Shown here: one piece after another, positions 10,117-20,643 of the stretch
Layout of the letters: the number at the start of each line of letters is the position of its first letter
Numbering within the stretch: position 1 is the first letter of the stretch
Assembly (NCBI GenBank): GCA_030374805.1
Contig: JARGSG010000007.1
Span: forward strand, 1-64,000
Length of the DNA: 64,000 nucleotides
Direction of reading: 5' to 3'
DNA from: Gracilaria gracilis
Taxonomy: Eukaryota > Rhodophyta > Florideophyceae > Gracilariales > Gracilariaceae
The notes under the pieces: generated by a model
Told to the model about the DNA's origin: nothing
The model's input: the letters and a program-made list of their open reading frames with translations, nothing else
Database searches by the model: none
Position numbers and translations under genes: made by a program

Positions 10117-11004
10117 TCACATGCGTCGGATAAGCGCCTGGCGCGCTTTCTGCGCGCCCAGCACGGCCAGCGCGCTCAGCGTGCCGATGATGGCCATCTG
10201 CAACACGACCAGCAGCGCGGCGGCGCAGCTGTCGTCGTGCCAGACGTCGTCGTACAGCTGCGGCAGCCGCGGCAGCCATGGCACGTAGCGCGCCGCGAAC
10301 GCCGACGCCAGCGCCAGCGCCTTGAGCGCCAGCAGCGGCGAGAAGTGGCGCGCCTCAAACTGCGCGCAGCCCACGATGAGCTCGCCGCCGCCGGGCAGCA
10401 CGTTGTACCAGTGAAGCAGCTTGAAGCTTGCCTGGCTCGTCGCGCTCACGTGGTCGCGCGTCGCCACCACAATGTCGTTGTACACACTCAGCGCTAGCAC
10501 GTTTTGCACCAGCATGATGCACGCCGTGTCCACTACTTGCGCCGCCTTCTTCCGCCCTCTGCTCGCTCGCTTCGGAAACCGTTTCCGCCGCCCGAGCACG
10601 GACATGCAACTGCACGCCACGCACGCGCAGCAGCTCACCAGCTGCGCGCAGTAGATACCGAACGACAAGCTGTACACGCGAGCAATGTCCGACAGCCCGA
10701 TCACAACCAGCGTCACCACCACGTACACAACCATCAGCACGCGCCATCCCAGCAGCGCGCGCGGCGACAGTACCCACGAGTACCCCGCCAGAAACGTCAG
10801 GTCGCACGAGCTGCAAGGCCACAACAACGTCTTCTCCACCAACACGGGGTTCATGCCGCGCAGCAGCTTGCAACCACCGCGCGCCGCCGATATGTCAATC
10901 GCAGTCAGTTCCTCCGAGTTGTGTCTCTGTATGCCTTTTGTCAACGTGCTTGCTCTTGTAGTCGCCGTTGGCACCGAGTAGGACGCCGCCGCTTTGTGAG
11001 ACAT
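10117..11004 (-). CDS. multi-pass membrane protein of unknown function, 295 aa
   Basis: I start it at ATG 11004-11002 (MSHKAAASYSV). The protein has a short polar N-terminus with WPCSSCDLTF. About five hydrophobic segments follow: VLMVVYVVVTLVVIGL, a Cys-rich one (FGIYCAQLVSCCACVACSC), ACIMLVQNVLALSV, LLALKALALASAFAA and AAALLVVLQMAIIGTLSALAV. A basic loop RRKRFPKRASRGRKK lies between the second and third, suggesting cytosolic or stromal exposure. The order of helices and the HWYNVLPGGGELIVG motif recall the rolling-stone/FAR-17a type of integral membrane proteins, but the match is loose. High GC3 coding with a sensible hydropathy pattern makes a real gene likely. No function is assigned. Confidence 0.6.
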   Translation of the reverse strand: MSHKAAASYSVPTATTRASTLTKGIQRHNSEELTAIDISAARGGCKLLRGMNPVLVEKTLLWPCSSCDLTFLAGYSWVLSPRALLGWRVLMVVYVVVTLVVIGLSDIARVYSLSFGIYCAQLVSCCACVACSCMSVLGRRKRFPKRASRGRKKAAQVVDTACIMLVQNVLALSVYNDIVVATRDHVSATSQASFKLLHWYNVLPGGGELIVGCAQFEARHFSPLLALKALALASAFAARYVPWLPRLPQLYDDVWHDDSCAAALLVVLQMAIIGTLSALAVLGAQKARQALIRRM

Positions 11005-12814
11005 GATCAACTGCTTCTGTGACAGCGCGCGTGCTCATGGCTTGCTTCCCCTTTCTGTTGCTGTCGCCGCTCTCAAACCCTTCATCTTCAGTCTCCAGCT
11101 CGCGCGCTCAATTACAACCGCACGGCGCTTGCAGAAGCGCCTTTTTGCCGCACCGTTCACGGCGTCGAATGCCTGTGTCTCGTGTACAACACGCTTACTA
11201 GCCAGCTCGGCTGTGTACGGCCTCGCAACAGTCGGCCGTTGCCAACTTTGCACGCTCCGAACCAAACATCGGCTGTTCTGCTACCGTTGCACATTCCTGC
11301 GTTGGCGGCCTCCACAACACCGTCGTCGGTGCGATACCGCGTTCGACAACCATCATCGAAACCCTTTTTGGTCCATTGTGCAACTATTCGTAACAATCTG
11401 CGATGGTAGCCTGGCCTTTACCGCTACCGTTGGTACGTCGTTTTTTGATTCCTGCATGGCTTTCGCACCTCACAACCTTCTCTACTAGCTAGCAAGTGGC
11501 ACGCTACGCGAACTGCAAACATGCCCAGATGCAAACTATTCCAACATCGCTTCCGCTCTTCGTATCATATGGCTGTGGAGTCAACGGCACATCCACTCTG
11601 CGCTCATTGGAAAGAATGCGTTCGTTGCATTCAAACTGTGTTCCGTTGGTACCAGTTAGCAAGCATGTCGCACGATACAATCAGGATATGCTATACAGTG
11701 CGAAAGGACGAAAGGAGCAAAGCGTCGGCGGTCTACCATCAGCCCAGGTTTGAACGGAGCAAACTATTTTGAATGATGCGAAAGAAGTTGATGTTGATCC
11801 AAGTCTTATTCCAGACCACTCCGAAGGCGAAACTTACTAAAACCGTCTCTACAGCAAAACAGAATGACCGGGGATCCTTGGCCCATGATGACAATCAGAA
11901 AGTTTCGTTTATGCCTATATCTACTCTGCACAAAGTGCAACCCCCCTCGACCGCCTCCTTCACGAACATTGAGGAAGGGCCCCAATTCCAAAGCAGGTGC
12001 TTGTCGAAAAGATGAACGAATCTCCGAATGATGAGCACAAAGCAACACCCAACAGCAGCCAGAGCCCAGCGCAGCAACTCGTTTCGGAACACCTTTCACA
12101 CTCAGTCATCTTGAATGAAAACACTCGTCCTGGCAGCACCGGCGATAGTAAACCAAGTAACGCATGTGCTTTTTCATTGGACTCCTGCTTTCTCTACTAC
12201 TTGGTTTGTTTGCATTTTGCTTTTTATGCTGCAGGGATTGCCTTGGGTTCAAGGGCAGGGCGACAAAGTTCTTTGTAGCTGGAGCTGTGCTGGGTAATGC
12301 AGTGGCCATCGGGATTTACGTACTCTTGTTCTCAAGATTTGGAGGGCAAAGTCTAACAATTATCAGATAATACCTTCTCTGGTTCCTATCCGACTGGGCA
12401 AACTACCTTCACGCGTTCTTCCTGTGTTTGAAGTGGGAGAAGAAGGCAAGTACTGCATCGCAAAATTTGGCGAGTCCTTTGTTCGTTCGCTTCAAGACTC
12501 CATGATATCGCTCTGTCTAAGAGGTTTTCATCTTCTTGCTTCTTGTGACCGATATTTTGTATTTGACGTTGGGTGGCGAGGAGTGGTACATATCTGCGCT
12601 CGGTTCTGCTCTATTTCAATGTTCAACTTCTGAGACCTCGATACGAAATGAAGACCTCTGTTGGCAGCACATGTGTCTCTTTGTTGTGGTCGCTTTCTTT
12701 CCCTCTTTTTTTTCTTTGAACGTGGTACGCTGACTCATCGAACTTATGTCGGGTTTTATAAGACCCAATAACGCTCTTTTTCGAAAGCGGATGCGGGCAG
12801 TTACAATCTTTCAA
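11005..12814. other. spacer without an accepted gene except one small candidate
   Basis: 11005-11500 is likely the promoter and 5' region of the minus-strand membrane protein gene. 11500-12800 is AT-richer with only short unrelated frames. A small two-helix ORF at 12164-12370 is listed separately as a weak candidate. Confidence 0.5.
12164..12370 (+). CDS. candidate small two-helix membrane protein, 68 aa
   Basis: ATG-started frame with two clear hydrophobic segments (FFIGLLLSLLLGLFAFCFLC and FFVAGAVLGNAVAIGIYVLLF) joined by a short basic loop (GFKGRATK). The amphipathic spacing looks protein-like, but there is no recognised family and no supporting context, so it may be chance or one exon of something larger. 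Confidence 0.25.
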   Translation: MCFFIGLLLSLLLGLFAFCFLCCRDCLGFKGRATKFFVAGAVLGNAVAIGIYVLLFSRFGGQSLTIIR

Positions 12815-12831
12815 TTATGGGTACATCTAGC

Positions 12832-13119
12832 TTAATTACAGCCAAATGTAGAGCGTTTCTTGTGAAAGAAACGCTCTCTCACTAAGAAGGCCAGCACCTT
12901 TTCAGGGCATTTTCGGATGATATCAGAAACAACAAGATTCCGGCGTTCACGAAGGGGCGGCAAGCAAAGTCGTCTACCAAGCGTTCTTTTTGGACATCTC
13001 AGCACATAGTGCTCAACATCATTCAGTACTCCTGGACGACAATCACAAACTAACCTCTTTCCAAACAAAAGAGTTCCAAAGAGTTCGTTTGGAACAGCAG
13101 GTGAGGGACTTTCAAACAT
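12832..13119 (-). mobile_element. non-LTR retrotransposon 3' fragment (minus strand)
   Basis: The minus strand encodes LFGKRLVCDCRPGVLNDVEH, a YVLRCPKRTL segment and DIIRKCPEKVLAFLVRERFF. This is the C-terminal zinc-knuckle region (C-x-C ... H ... C) that follows RNase H in many LINE-type polyproteins. The same protein tail occurs at 13777-14085, 37326-37626 and 38958-39290, so it is a repeat family of this genome. It is truncated at its 5' side and abuts the next fragment in opposite orientation. Confidence 0.75.
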
Positions 13120-13129
13120 AGACGCAGAC

Positions 13130-14095
13130 CGGACATGGTTATTAAGTATGATGATCGTTTTGTGTTCGCATATGGAATGACACCGGGGGGAAGAGAAATT
13201 ATAGATGAAGATGGCGACAAATTGAACATGAAGGCACTTAAGATTCCACAGTCGGTGGTGGTTCGTATGCGATGTGGTGGCGCTCTCTTCAACAACCCGA
13301 GAACAAACTGATACCAGCAGGAATCGGAGTATCTTCGTTTATAGCAGAAGCAACTGCGATAAAGGCTGCGACTATGCGTCTGCTGGAAAAGGCAAGAGTG
13401 GGTTGGAGAGGAGTTGTCAGGATAGTCACTGATTCCCGAAGTGTTATGGAAAATCTACAATCTCCGGTTCGGCAACAACCGTACTTTGTTTGTGCAGCAG
13501 ACTTCAAAATTGTTATCAGAACTGGGTACCGTTGGTACTTTATGCCCGGTACATGTTATTTTGGTACCGAGTCACTGTGGTATCCCAAGGAATGAGCTGG
13601 TGGATAACTTGGACAAACAAGCATGGAACACTCCATTTCAAGAACAGATAATTATCCTGATAGATCTTGCAGAGGTGCGTAGGAGAGTGTAATGGAAGTC
13701 CAAATCCACCCCGCTGATTTCAGAAATACCGAAGCGCTTTGAGAACATTCTTTCTCAGAGAGAAGCAGAAACCGCTTTGGCACAAATTTACGTGGGATAC
13801 ACGCCAAGCTTACATCCTCTTGGGTCTCATTTGCGTGGAAAGAAGTTGGTATGTAATTGTAGACCAGGGGTTCTGAACGACGTTGGTCACTACCTTCTGC
13901 GATGCCCCAAGAGAACGTTGTCCAGGCGTTTATGTCTACCTTCTCGTCGAGAACGCCAAGAACAATCCGCTGCTACAGTAGTATAGTCAGAAAGTGGCCC
14001 GCTAGAGTGTTGGCTTTCCTTGTGAGTGTTTCTTTGAACAGAAACGTTCCGAACCAAGTCACAATTAAGCTAGTGCGCTCATAGAAGAGAGAGAG
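13130..14095 (+). mobile_element. non-LTR retrotransposon 3' fragment with RNase H and zinc knuckle, degenerate
   Basis: Broken frames show an RNase H domain: AGIGVSSFIAEATAIKAA, VRIVTDSRSVMENLQ and VPSHCGIPRNELVDNLDKQA, the last being the typical final Asp motif. The zinc-knuckle tail KLVCNCRPGVLNDVGHYLLR lies at 13777-13986. Frames change at least twice (about 13580 and 13690), so the copy is dead. It ends in a GA-rich tail (about 14080-14097), matching the GA-repeat ends of the copies at 37.3 and 39.3 kb. Confidence 0.75.
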
Positions 14096-14097
14096 AG

Positions 14098-14311
14098 TTC
14101 CAAAGGAGGTGCAGCCAAGGAGAATGTCCGACAAACGGTTGTGAAGGAACCACTTCTGCTTCTCTCTGTGACACTGAATGTTGGATTCCGTGTGGTAGAG
14201 AAAGAAGCAAACGTTTTCGCTTGTTTCTTGTTGATACCCTTCTTTTACTTCCGAGAAGTCAATAGGAACTTTCAACTGGTCTGCAATCGGATTATCAAGA
14301 GCCTGCTTCAA
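14098..14311 (-). mobile_element. non-LTR retrotransposon fragment, inverted next to the previous one
   Basis: On the minus strand this stretch parallels the sequence around 38950-39060: the CAGTGTCACAGAGAGAAGCA block and the segment that reads DILLGCTSFG or VGHSPWL depending on frame. It contains the region just upstream of the zinc knuckle, but not the knuckle itself. It lies tail to tail with the 13130-14095 fragment. Confidence 0.6.
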
Positions 14312-14664
14312 ACGATAGGGCCAGCACCCGGGGCCAGCATGGCACCTACCAACGGTAAACGTTAACCTTACACGGCTCGTTTCTGGTATTTATCGCTGCA
14401 GTTTCAGGATAGACTGCAGAGCGCAAGTGAGAGGGCTGGCGTCTTACCCGTTGTACGAAGGTACGGAGGTGTCGTTCGCTACCTTTGTACCCAGTTGGCA
14501 AGGATTGACCTTTTGCTTCTGGGTTCTTAGGTTGGCCCAACTGTAACGACTTCTTCTTCACTGCAACTTCAAACAGCTCTTCATCAGTCTACCACAGCTG
14601 GCGAGGGGTGTCTACCCACTTCTCTTCTATTCCACGGCAGCTATCCTCGTTCTTGCAACGGGAA

Positions 14665-17143
14665 TTACAACTTTGCTTTAGACTTCACTTCCATCTTTGC
14701 CAAGTTCAACAAATGGGCTTCGTCCGGACCGTCTGCAATCCGCAGGCTTCTCGCATGCACGAAGAAAATGCTCAAGATAGAGTCTTGGCAAACACCCAAA
14801 CCCCCATGGACCTGTATAGCCCGGTCAATTACTTCTGAAACCAATCGCGGAACGAGTACTTTTGCAACGCCGATCAGGCGACGTGTTTCCTGTACATTCC
14901 CGCTGTCCAACGCTGATGCTGCGCGCAGTGTAGTGCTACGTGCAGCTTCCAAATTACATCTACACTCTCCTATCAGTTGTAGGACGGCATCATTCTTCAA
15001 AAATGTTTTACCGAAGGCATGCCTCCCTTTCGAACGATTGATCAACAACTCCAAGGCTCGTTCACCACATCCAATTAACCTCATACAATGATGCAATCTA
15101 CCACCACCGAGGCGGCTTTGAGCTACCTCGAACCCCCCACCTTCTGTGTGCAGTAAGGCTTCAGATTTGTCCACACAGACATTATTGAATTCAATTTCAG
15201 CGTGTCCATGAGGTGCGTCATCGTATCCAAAGACCATAAGTGGCCTCAACACTGTTACACCTGGTGTTGACATCGGTATCAGTATTATCGAGTGCTGCTT
15301 ATGTTTGTTGTGCAGCAGTGTGCTCTCTGGTCCTCTCCCAATGAGGAGGATGACCTTGCACCGCTTGTCCATCGCACCACTAGCCCACCATTTGCGTCCT
15401 GTTATAGAATAATCAGTCCCTCTAGACTCGATTCGAGTAGAAAGATTCGTTGCATCCGATGAAGCGACTTCTGGTTCAGTCATTGCAAAGCACGACCGAA
15501 TATCTCCATTCAAGAGGGGAATAAGCCACTTTCGCTTCTGTCTCTCATTGCCGAATCTTGACAGAAGTTCAATGTTACCTACCGGAATGCGTATCAAAAG
15601 CATAAAGCTAGTCAGCATCTTGGAAAGAAACACACTGATGTTTGAATATGGAATATATTTGAGCACTAACCTGTGTCCGGCGCCGAGCAGTTAAACACCT
15701 CAGCGGCAAATAGGTATCTTCCAGTCATCTCGGCAATTGGCGCATACTCAACCGCAGATAATGTCCCTCCAAGCTCTTTCGGCAAGAAGAAATTCCACAA
15801 TCCCGCATCTTTAGCTTTTTGTTTTAGGGGGCTCTAATGGCTCCCACGGTTCCCAACGCCTTGAAGATCTAACATGAGCGAAATAATTTTCTTCCAGAGG
15901 TGCAACTTCTTGAGCTATGAAGCTGATTACTTTGTTGAGCAAGAGGGGACCCGCTTCTCGATGACGATAGCAACGCTTCGCTTAGATCGAGGTTTGAACT
16001 CATCCTCAACATATCTAATCCACCATGAACGAAGCAATGCACTTGCTTCACAAGAGTAGTCGCATGTGTGGAAACTGCGTTTCCTTGGACAGTGCGATGC
16101 TGTATTCCATAGATGATTGCAGCAAACTTAAACAAAGCAAATGAAAGATAGATTCTCAAGTCCGAGAGAATCCTATTCCTTTCGACTCCGGTGTCGTTCA
16201 AATACTGTGCAAGAATGTCCTCTTCTCTTGGGATCCCTATCGGCCGCGGTGAGGAAAACGCCATTGAGCGCAATATTGGAACGAAAGAAGCTTCTTTTGG
16301 CATGTGATATGGAGTTAGAAATGATGCCAAGTCGGCTGTAGGGTTTCCGATTGAAACAAGTTCCCAGTCTAATACAGCTAGGCATACTGGCTTTGACTTG
16401 TGAAAGACCAAGTTATCTATGCGAAAGTCGCCATGTATTAAATGAGCTTCAGAGCTTTTCTCCGCATCATTCTGAGATACTTGACTTCGTTCCGACACTA
16501 GTCCCCGATACAGCAGGTCCATGTCTGCGTAATCAACGCCCGGCAGTCTGCTTGCTGTGAATTGACGATACCAAGTCGCAAGTTGTCTGTCAATCCATGG
16601 GGTGCGGGTTGAACTGAGTCCCTGAAGACCATATTTATCAATATCAAGTTGTCTCAGAGCAATCAGAATTCGTAATGATTCGCGAAATATCTCCGCCCTC
16701 TCAGCTGCGGATTGAAGCTCGGTCAAGCTCACGCCTTTGAATATGCGACCTTCGACATAACTCATGGCATAGAACGGAACGCCGAGCAACGTGCTGTCTT
16801 CACAATACCCGTACACCTGGGGAACAGGAACAGGCGAGAAGGCTAGCGCGGACAGAACACGGAATTCGCGGTCAATGCGATGTGCACCTTTGAGAAGCTG
16901 TCCTTGTGGTTGTGATCTGATGACAAACTTGAAAAGCCGTCCATGCTGCTCAGAATCCTTCACCGTTATCAGGTATGTTGGATTTGATTGTCCATGATCA
17001 AATTGAGTGGCCGTTATTGTGGACGAGGACATACGGAATCCTTGTTCAGCTAGCGGAACTACTCCACCTGCTGCCGCCCATTGAAGTAGACCAGAACGCT
17101 GTCTCTCACCAAGGACCTTAGGTTGAAGGCTTTCCGCCACCAT
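14665..17143 (-). CDS. ACAD11: ACAD11-like protein: aminoglycoside-phosphotransferase-like domain fused to acyl-CoA dehydrogenase
   Basis: The N-terminal part (ATG 17143 to about 16000) is an APH-like kinase: [26 protein letters not shown] (catalytic loop) and [12 protein letters not shown]. The C-terminal part is an acyl-CoA dehydrogenase: [48 protein letters not shown] and [19 protein letters not shown]10/11 enzymes phosphorylate and oxidise 4-hydroxy fatty acyl-CoAs. The protein ends AKL, a classic peroxisomal PTS1. A 92-bp GT-AG intron (15579-15670) joins ...APDTG to NIELLSRFG. Between the domains the frame shifts by one base twice, at a GGGG run (15944-15947) and a GGGGG run (15827-15831). 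Each extra base falls in a homopolymer, so sequencing or assembly error is as likely as a recent pseudogene. Apart from this the gene looks full length. Confidence 0.8.
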
Positions 17144-18234
17144 ACTGTTGATAACAGCGAGTATGGAATATCAGGATCTAAAGAAAAAGTATGTTTTGTT
17201 GCAGTTGAGGGTAGCGCTGTGTCCGTTATGCTTTGAAAAACGGCGATGTTTCCTTTTGTCTGTCCAAAGATTTACCTTCGTAGATTGTTCTTGATGATAG
17301 ACACTGAGGTTAACCATCGGGTGCATACTTTGCAGACGCGCAAAGTGATGAGAGGGTGAGAGACCGAACAGCCTGCAGTTGAACGCGAGAGAGCTATTTG
17401 AACCTCGGACCCCATTGTGGGCTCAATCCTTTCCCGCAGGCTGGCGCCACGTGGACGACTACAAAGGAAAAAGCACCTGGCGCAGCGAATCTTCAGTCTG
17501 AAGTTCAGACTCTGTTCAGAGGCGATCAAATGGGACGGACGGTCATCTACCGGGTTGCGTTTGTCGAGGTGTTTCGAGCATCCCGTAGATACAGACCACC
17601 CTCGTGTGAGACTTTTTGGCAACTTATTTCGTTGAGAAAGAAAGAAACATGCCAATTACGATACAGAATTTGAAGCAGCCTCATGTTGTGCGGTTAGTTT
17701 AACACAAAAGGCCTGCCTATCGAATAGTTTGGCTGTGACTTGGCGAAAGTGATGAAGAGGGCCAGCCCTCTTCCCCTCTTTTACTCTGTGCGCCGTGCTG
17801 CCGTTTGGGCGCGGCAGAAGAAGGATGGCTTGCTCGCGCGTAAACTCTCTGCTATCATAGAGGGGAATTGCATTGCATGCCATGTGCCTTCCAATCATTT
17901 GGCGATGTCAACCAACACCCAATCATGTCCTGCCAAGTCCTCACGGGGAACCTGAAGACGATCGGGGCTGCACAGCCGGTCATTTTTGCGCCATTGATCT
18001 CCAGCCAGGGCAAGCAAATCTCTCTATCCATCCTTCGCAAGTTACAAGTTGCAATCGTACAAGAAGAGCTCCTTCCAAGACCGGAGAGAGTCAGCCATAT
18101 TCTTCCCAGAAGTTAAGAGGCCAACAGCTCTTCGTTTCTTCATAATTGAGCCACACAAAGAGCGGGTGCTTTCGAATTGGAATACATCTGGCCTTCTTTC
18201 AGACATCCCATCAGTCTTTTGAGTTCACAACTCT
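17144..18234. promoter_or_regulatory. divergent intergenic region between ACAD11-like and FKBP genes
   Basis: 1.1 kb between two outward-facing genes. It must contain both promoters. Short frames on both strands have no recognisable motif; one 127-codon minus-strand frame (17272-17655) is uncertain. I see no repeat or RNA gene. Confidence 0.4.
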
Positions 18235-18960
18235 ATGGCTTTCATCGGAACACCCATTTCACGGCCGCCGCTACAGCGACCCTGCTCTCGCCGCTCCATT
18301 CCAACATGCCAATCACAACCTGTTTCCGTTACGAAAAGGGTATCTCGTCGCTCTATGCTCGCTGGCATGTTGGCTTCCGCTGGGTACTTGCTAGCAGCCA
18401 CGCCGTCAGAGGCTGCCACTTCTTCATCGATACAATACTCTGTCGTTAAGTCTGGAGCAGGGCCTTCTGCAGAGGTAGGTGATCTTGTTGGAATACGCTT
18501 CAAAGGAGCATACAACGGTGTGGTCTTTGATAACTTGTTTAATGAGTCAACTCCTTACTTTTATCGTGTTGGCTCTGGCGCTATCCTAAAGGTAAGGTAG
18601 TGAAGTTTTTTCTCGAAAGCTGCGCTCGGTCGGACGCTGACGTTTCACAAGCCTCGAATACATTCCTATGCGTTGATTTGGCGATGAACGCTTCATCCCT
18701 CTTGTTTTGCTTGCCCGCTAATTTGATACCACCACCAACAGGGTTTGGAAGAGGCAGTTTTGAAGATGAAAGTTGGTGATGTGTACGACATAACCATTCC
18801 TGGAGATCTAGCGTTTGGTACAAAAGGCCGTAGAGCCAGTGCTGGAAAGCCGTCAATCCCGCCGAACGCAACGGTGTTGTACACTTTAGAACTCACCACT
18901 ATTCCTGGGAAAGAGGAGGAATTACTAGAGAGTATTGACGCTGAAGATATAGGGGTATAA
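18235..18960 (+). CDS. thylakoid-lumen FKBP-type peptidyl-prolyl isomerase
   Basis: Two exons, 18235-18591 and 18742-18960, separated by a 150-bp GT-AG intron in phase 0; 191 aa. Residues 1-35 form a basic, Ser-rich plastid leader starting MAF. SRRSMLAGMLASAGYLLAA then gives a twin-arginine, hydrophobic lumenal signal ending in SEAA, a typical cleavage site for the Tat route. The mature part is an FKBP domain: VGDLVGIRFKGAYNGVVFDN, GLEEAVLKMKVGDVYDITIP and IPPNATVLYTLELTTI. FKBPs catalyse cis-trans isomerisation of prolyl bonds; lumenal members assist photosystem assembly. Some active-site aromatic residues seem altered, as is common in lumenal FKBPs, so catalytic strength is unknown. Confidence 0.85.
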
Positions 18961-19216
18961 GCGTCCGCAGTCAGCGGTCATCATCCTAAAAGGAGTTTGT
19001 TTTCATGTCCCATTCGCGCGATTCACTCAGGCGTTGGAACGCGCACTGAAGAGGGACTTGTCAAGCGTAAGTACGGTCTCTTCTTGACCTTAACTTGATG
19101 CGAATACCGCCCAAAACGAGCTTGCATAGTATGAATGTTTCTTGATCACGCATGTTGGCGCGTTTTACGGTGTTTTGTTGCAAAACTTGGATGGCTTATT
19201 GGTATCGTAAAATTAG

Positions 19217-20140
19217 TCAATACAGCCTGCGTCCGGACGCCTTACCACCTTCCCCTCTATTTTTTCCATTGTCACTTACAGAGTCGACTGCACCGAGATT
19301 GAGTTGCAAAGTATCAGCATCGAGATAAACTCTGTTTTGACTTCTCTGAACAACGGTGGCAATTTCCCTGGCAGCCTCAATTCTACGGAGTTGAATAAAG
19401 GCCGGATTATCACGCATAGCATCACCGATCATTTGAGCTGATCTGGCCTCACCTTCCGCTCGAATGATGGCAGACTTTTTATCTTGCTTGGCCTTCTCAA
19501 CAATGAATCTTGCGCGTTCGGCTTCTTGTTGAGCCACTTGCTTGGCTTCAACTGCAGCAGTGTACTCCTTTCCGAAAGAAAGATGAGTGATGGACACATC
19601 ATCCAACAAGATATTGAAATCGAGAGCGCGACGCGTGAGGTTTTGCGAGATAAGCTTGGATACTTGTTCTCGCTGCGTGATGAGCTGAGAAGCGTTGAAT
19701 TGAGCAACGACGGATTTGAGTACTTCATTAACAATGCTAGGCAACACGCGATCGTCCCAGTCAGTTCCCAAAGTGCGGTAGATATTCGGCAACGAGTCAG
19801 AATCCGGACGCGAAAGCACACGCAAAGTTATGGTGACCATCTGCAGATCGCGTGAACCGGTGAGCGACTGAATGTTACGCGGCTTGGCACGCACATCGTA
19901 GATAATGGGCATGTCAATGAATGGAATGCGAATGTGAGTGCCTTCGCCATAAACGTGTTCGCGCACGCCGACGATTCGGTTGAAAAGTACGGCTCGATGA
20001 CCACCATCAACATTGAATAGCCCATATCGGTATGCACTGGACAGACCCACAACGCCGGCGGCGAGTGCGCCAAGGGCGCGGGCTCCTGGCGGTCCGCCCT
20101 GCGGCATACGCATGTTCGGCATTGGGGGAACTTGTGCCAT
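19217..20140 (-). CDS. PHB2: prohibitin 2
   Basis: Intronless, 307 aa, the normal length. After a Pro/Met/Gly-rich start ([20 protein letters not shown]) comes one hydrophobic anchor ([20 protein letters not shown]). The SPFH core follows: [40 protein letters not shown] and [20 protein letters not shown]. The helical coiled-coil tail includes [20 protein letters not shown]. Prohibitin 2 pairs with prohibitin 1 in ring complexes of the mitochondrial inner membrane that scaffold proteases and cristae. Its 5' end faces the PI3K-like gene, with about 500 bp between them. Confidence 0.93.
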   Translation of the reverse strand: MAQVPPMPNMRMPQGGPPGARALGALAAGVVGLSSAYRYGLFNVDGGHRAVLFNRIVGVREHVYGEGTHIRIPFIDMPIIYDVRAKPRNIQSLTGSRDLQMVTITLRVLSRPDSDSLPNIYRTLGTDWDDRVLPSIVNEVLKSVVAQFNASQLITQREQVSKLISQNLTRRALDFNILLDDVSITHLSFGKEYTAAVEAKQVAQQEAERARFIVEKAKQDKKSAIIRAEGEARSAQMIGDAMRDNPAFIQLRRIEAAREIATVVQRSQNRVYLDADTLQLNLGAVDSVSDNGKNRGEGGKASGRRLY

Positions 20141-20643
20141 TGCGAAAGGACGTGTGGGGCGTTAGCGAAAGCACGAATCGGGCGGTGTGCGTCGGCGAAG
20201 ATGTGCGATCACGTAAAGTTTAGGTGGGCGACGACGGCGCGGATGCGGAAATGGTGTTGAAGGGATCAACACCAACACTCGTCAACGTGGACGGGATCCG
20301 GGCGACGCTCCGGTGGCGTTGTTTGGTGGCACAAATGGCATCTGATGATTGGCAGCACCGACTGACATGGTGTGTGAGAGATCTGACCTTCCAAGCATCT
20401 CCGCAGCCCTTCAAGAAACCGCTTGCTATGATTCACGCAGCTCACTTACATCGCACGTGTACGCGTTGTACGACACGCTGACCGCGATAAATGGTTTGGC
20501 TTTCGGCTTGGCGCATGTGCACGGTCGTAACTCGGCACTTGGTGCCACCAAGTTGGTGCCAAAGCATAGAATGAAACAAACGTTGTGCGCTCCATAGAAG
20601 AGCGCACACTTCGACGACCCAACATGTGCAGCCATCCCCAACA
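20141..20643. promoter_or_regulatory. bidirectional promoter region, PHB2 and PI3K-like gene
   Basis: 503 bp between two divergent start codons. No clear TATA box or repeat is seen apart from GGTGCCACCAAGTTGGTGCC (20540-20559), a near-palindrome with GGTGCCA/TTGGTGCC arms. Confidence 0.45.

Noticed and set aside
11003-11488. 161-codon plus-strand frame starting on the start codon of the minus-strand membrane protein
   Set aside because: Odd residue mix, no motif, and it occupies the probable promoter of the opposite gene.
17272-17655. 127-codon minus-strand ATG frame between ACAD11 and FKBP genes
   Set aside because: No motif or hydropathy pattern, overlapped by equally long frames on the other strand.
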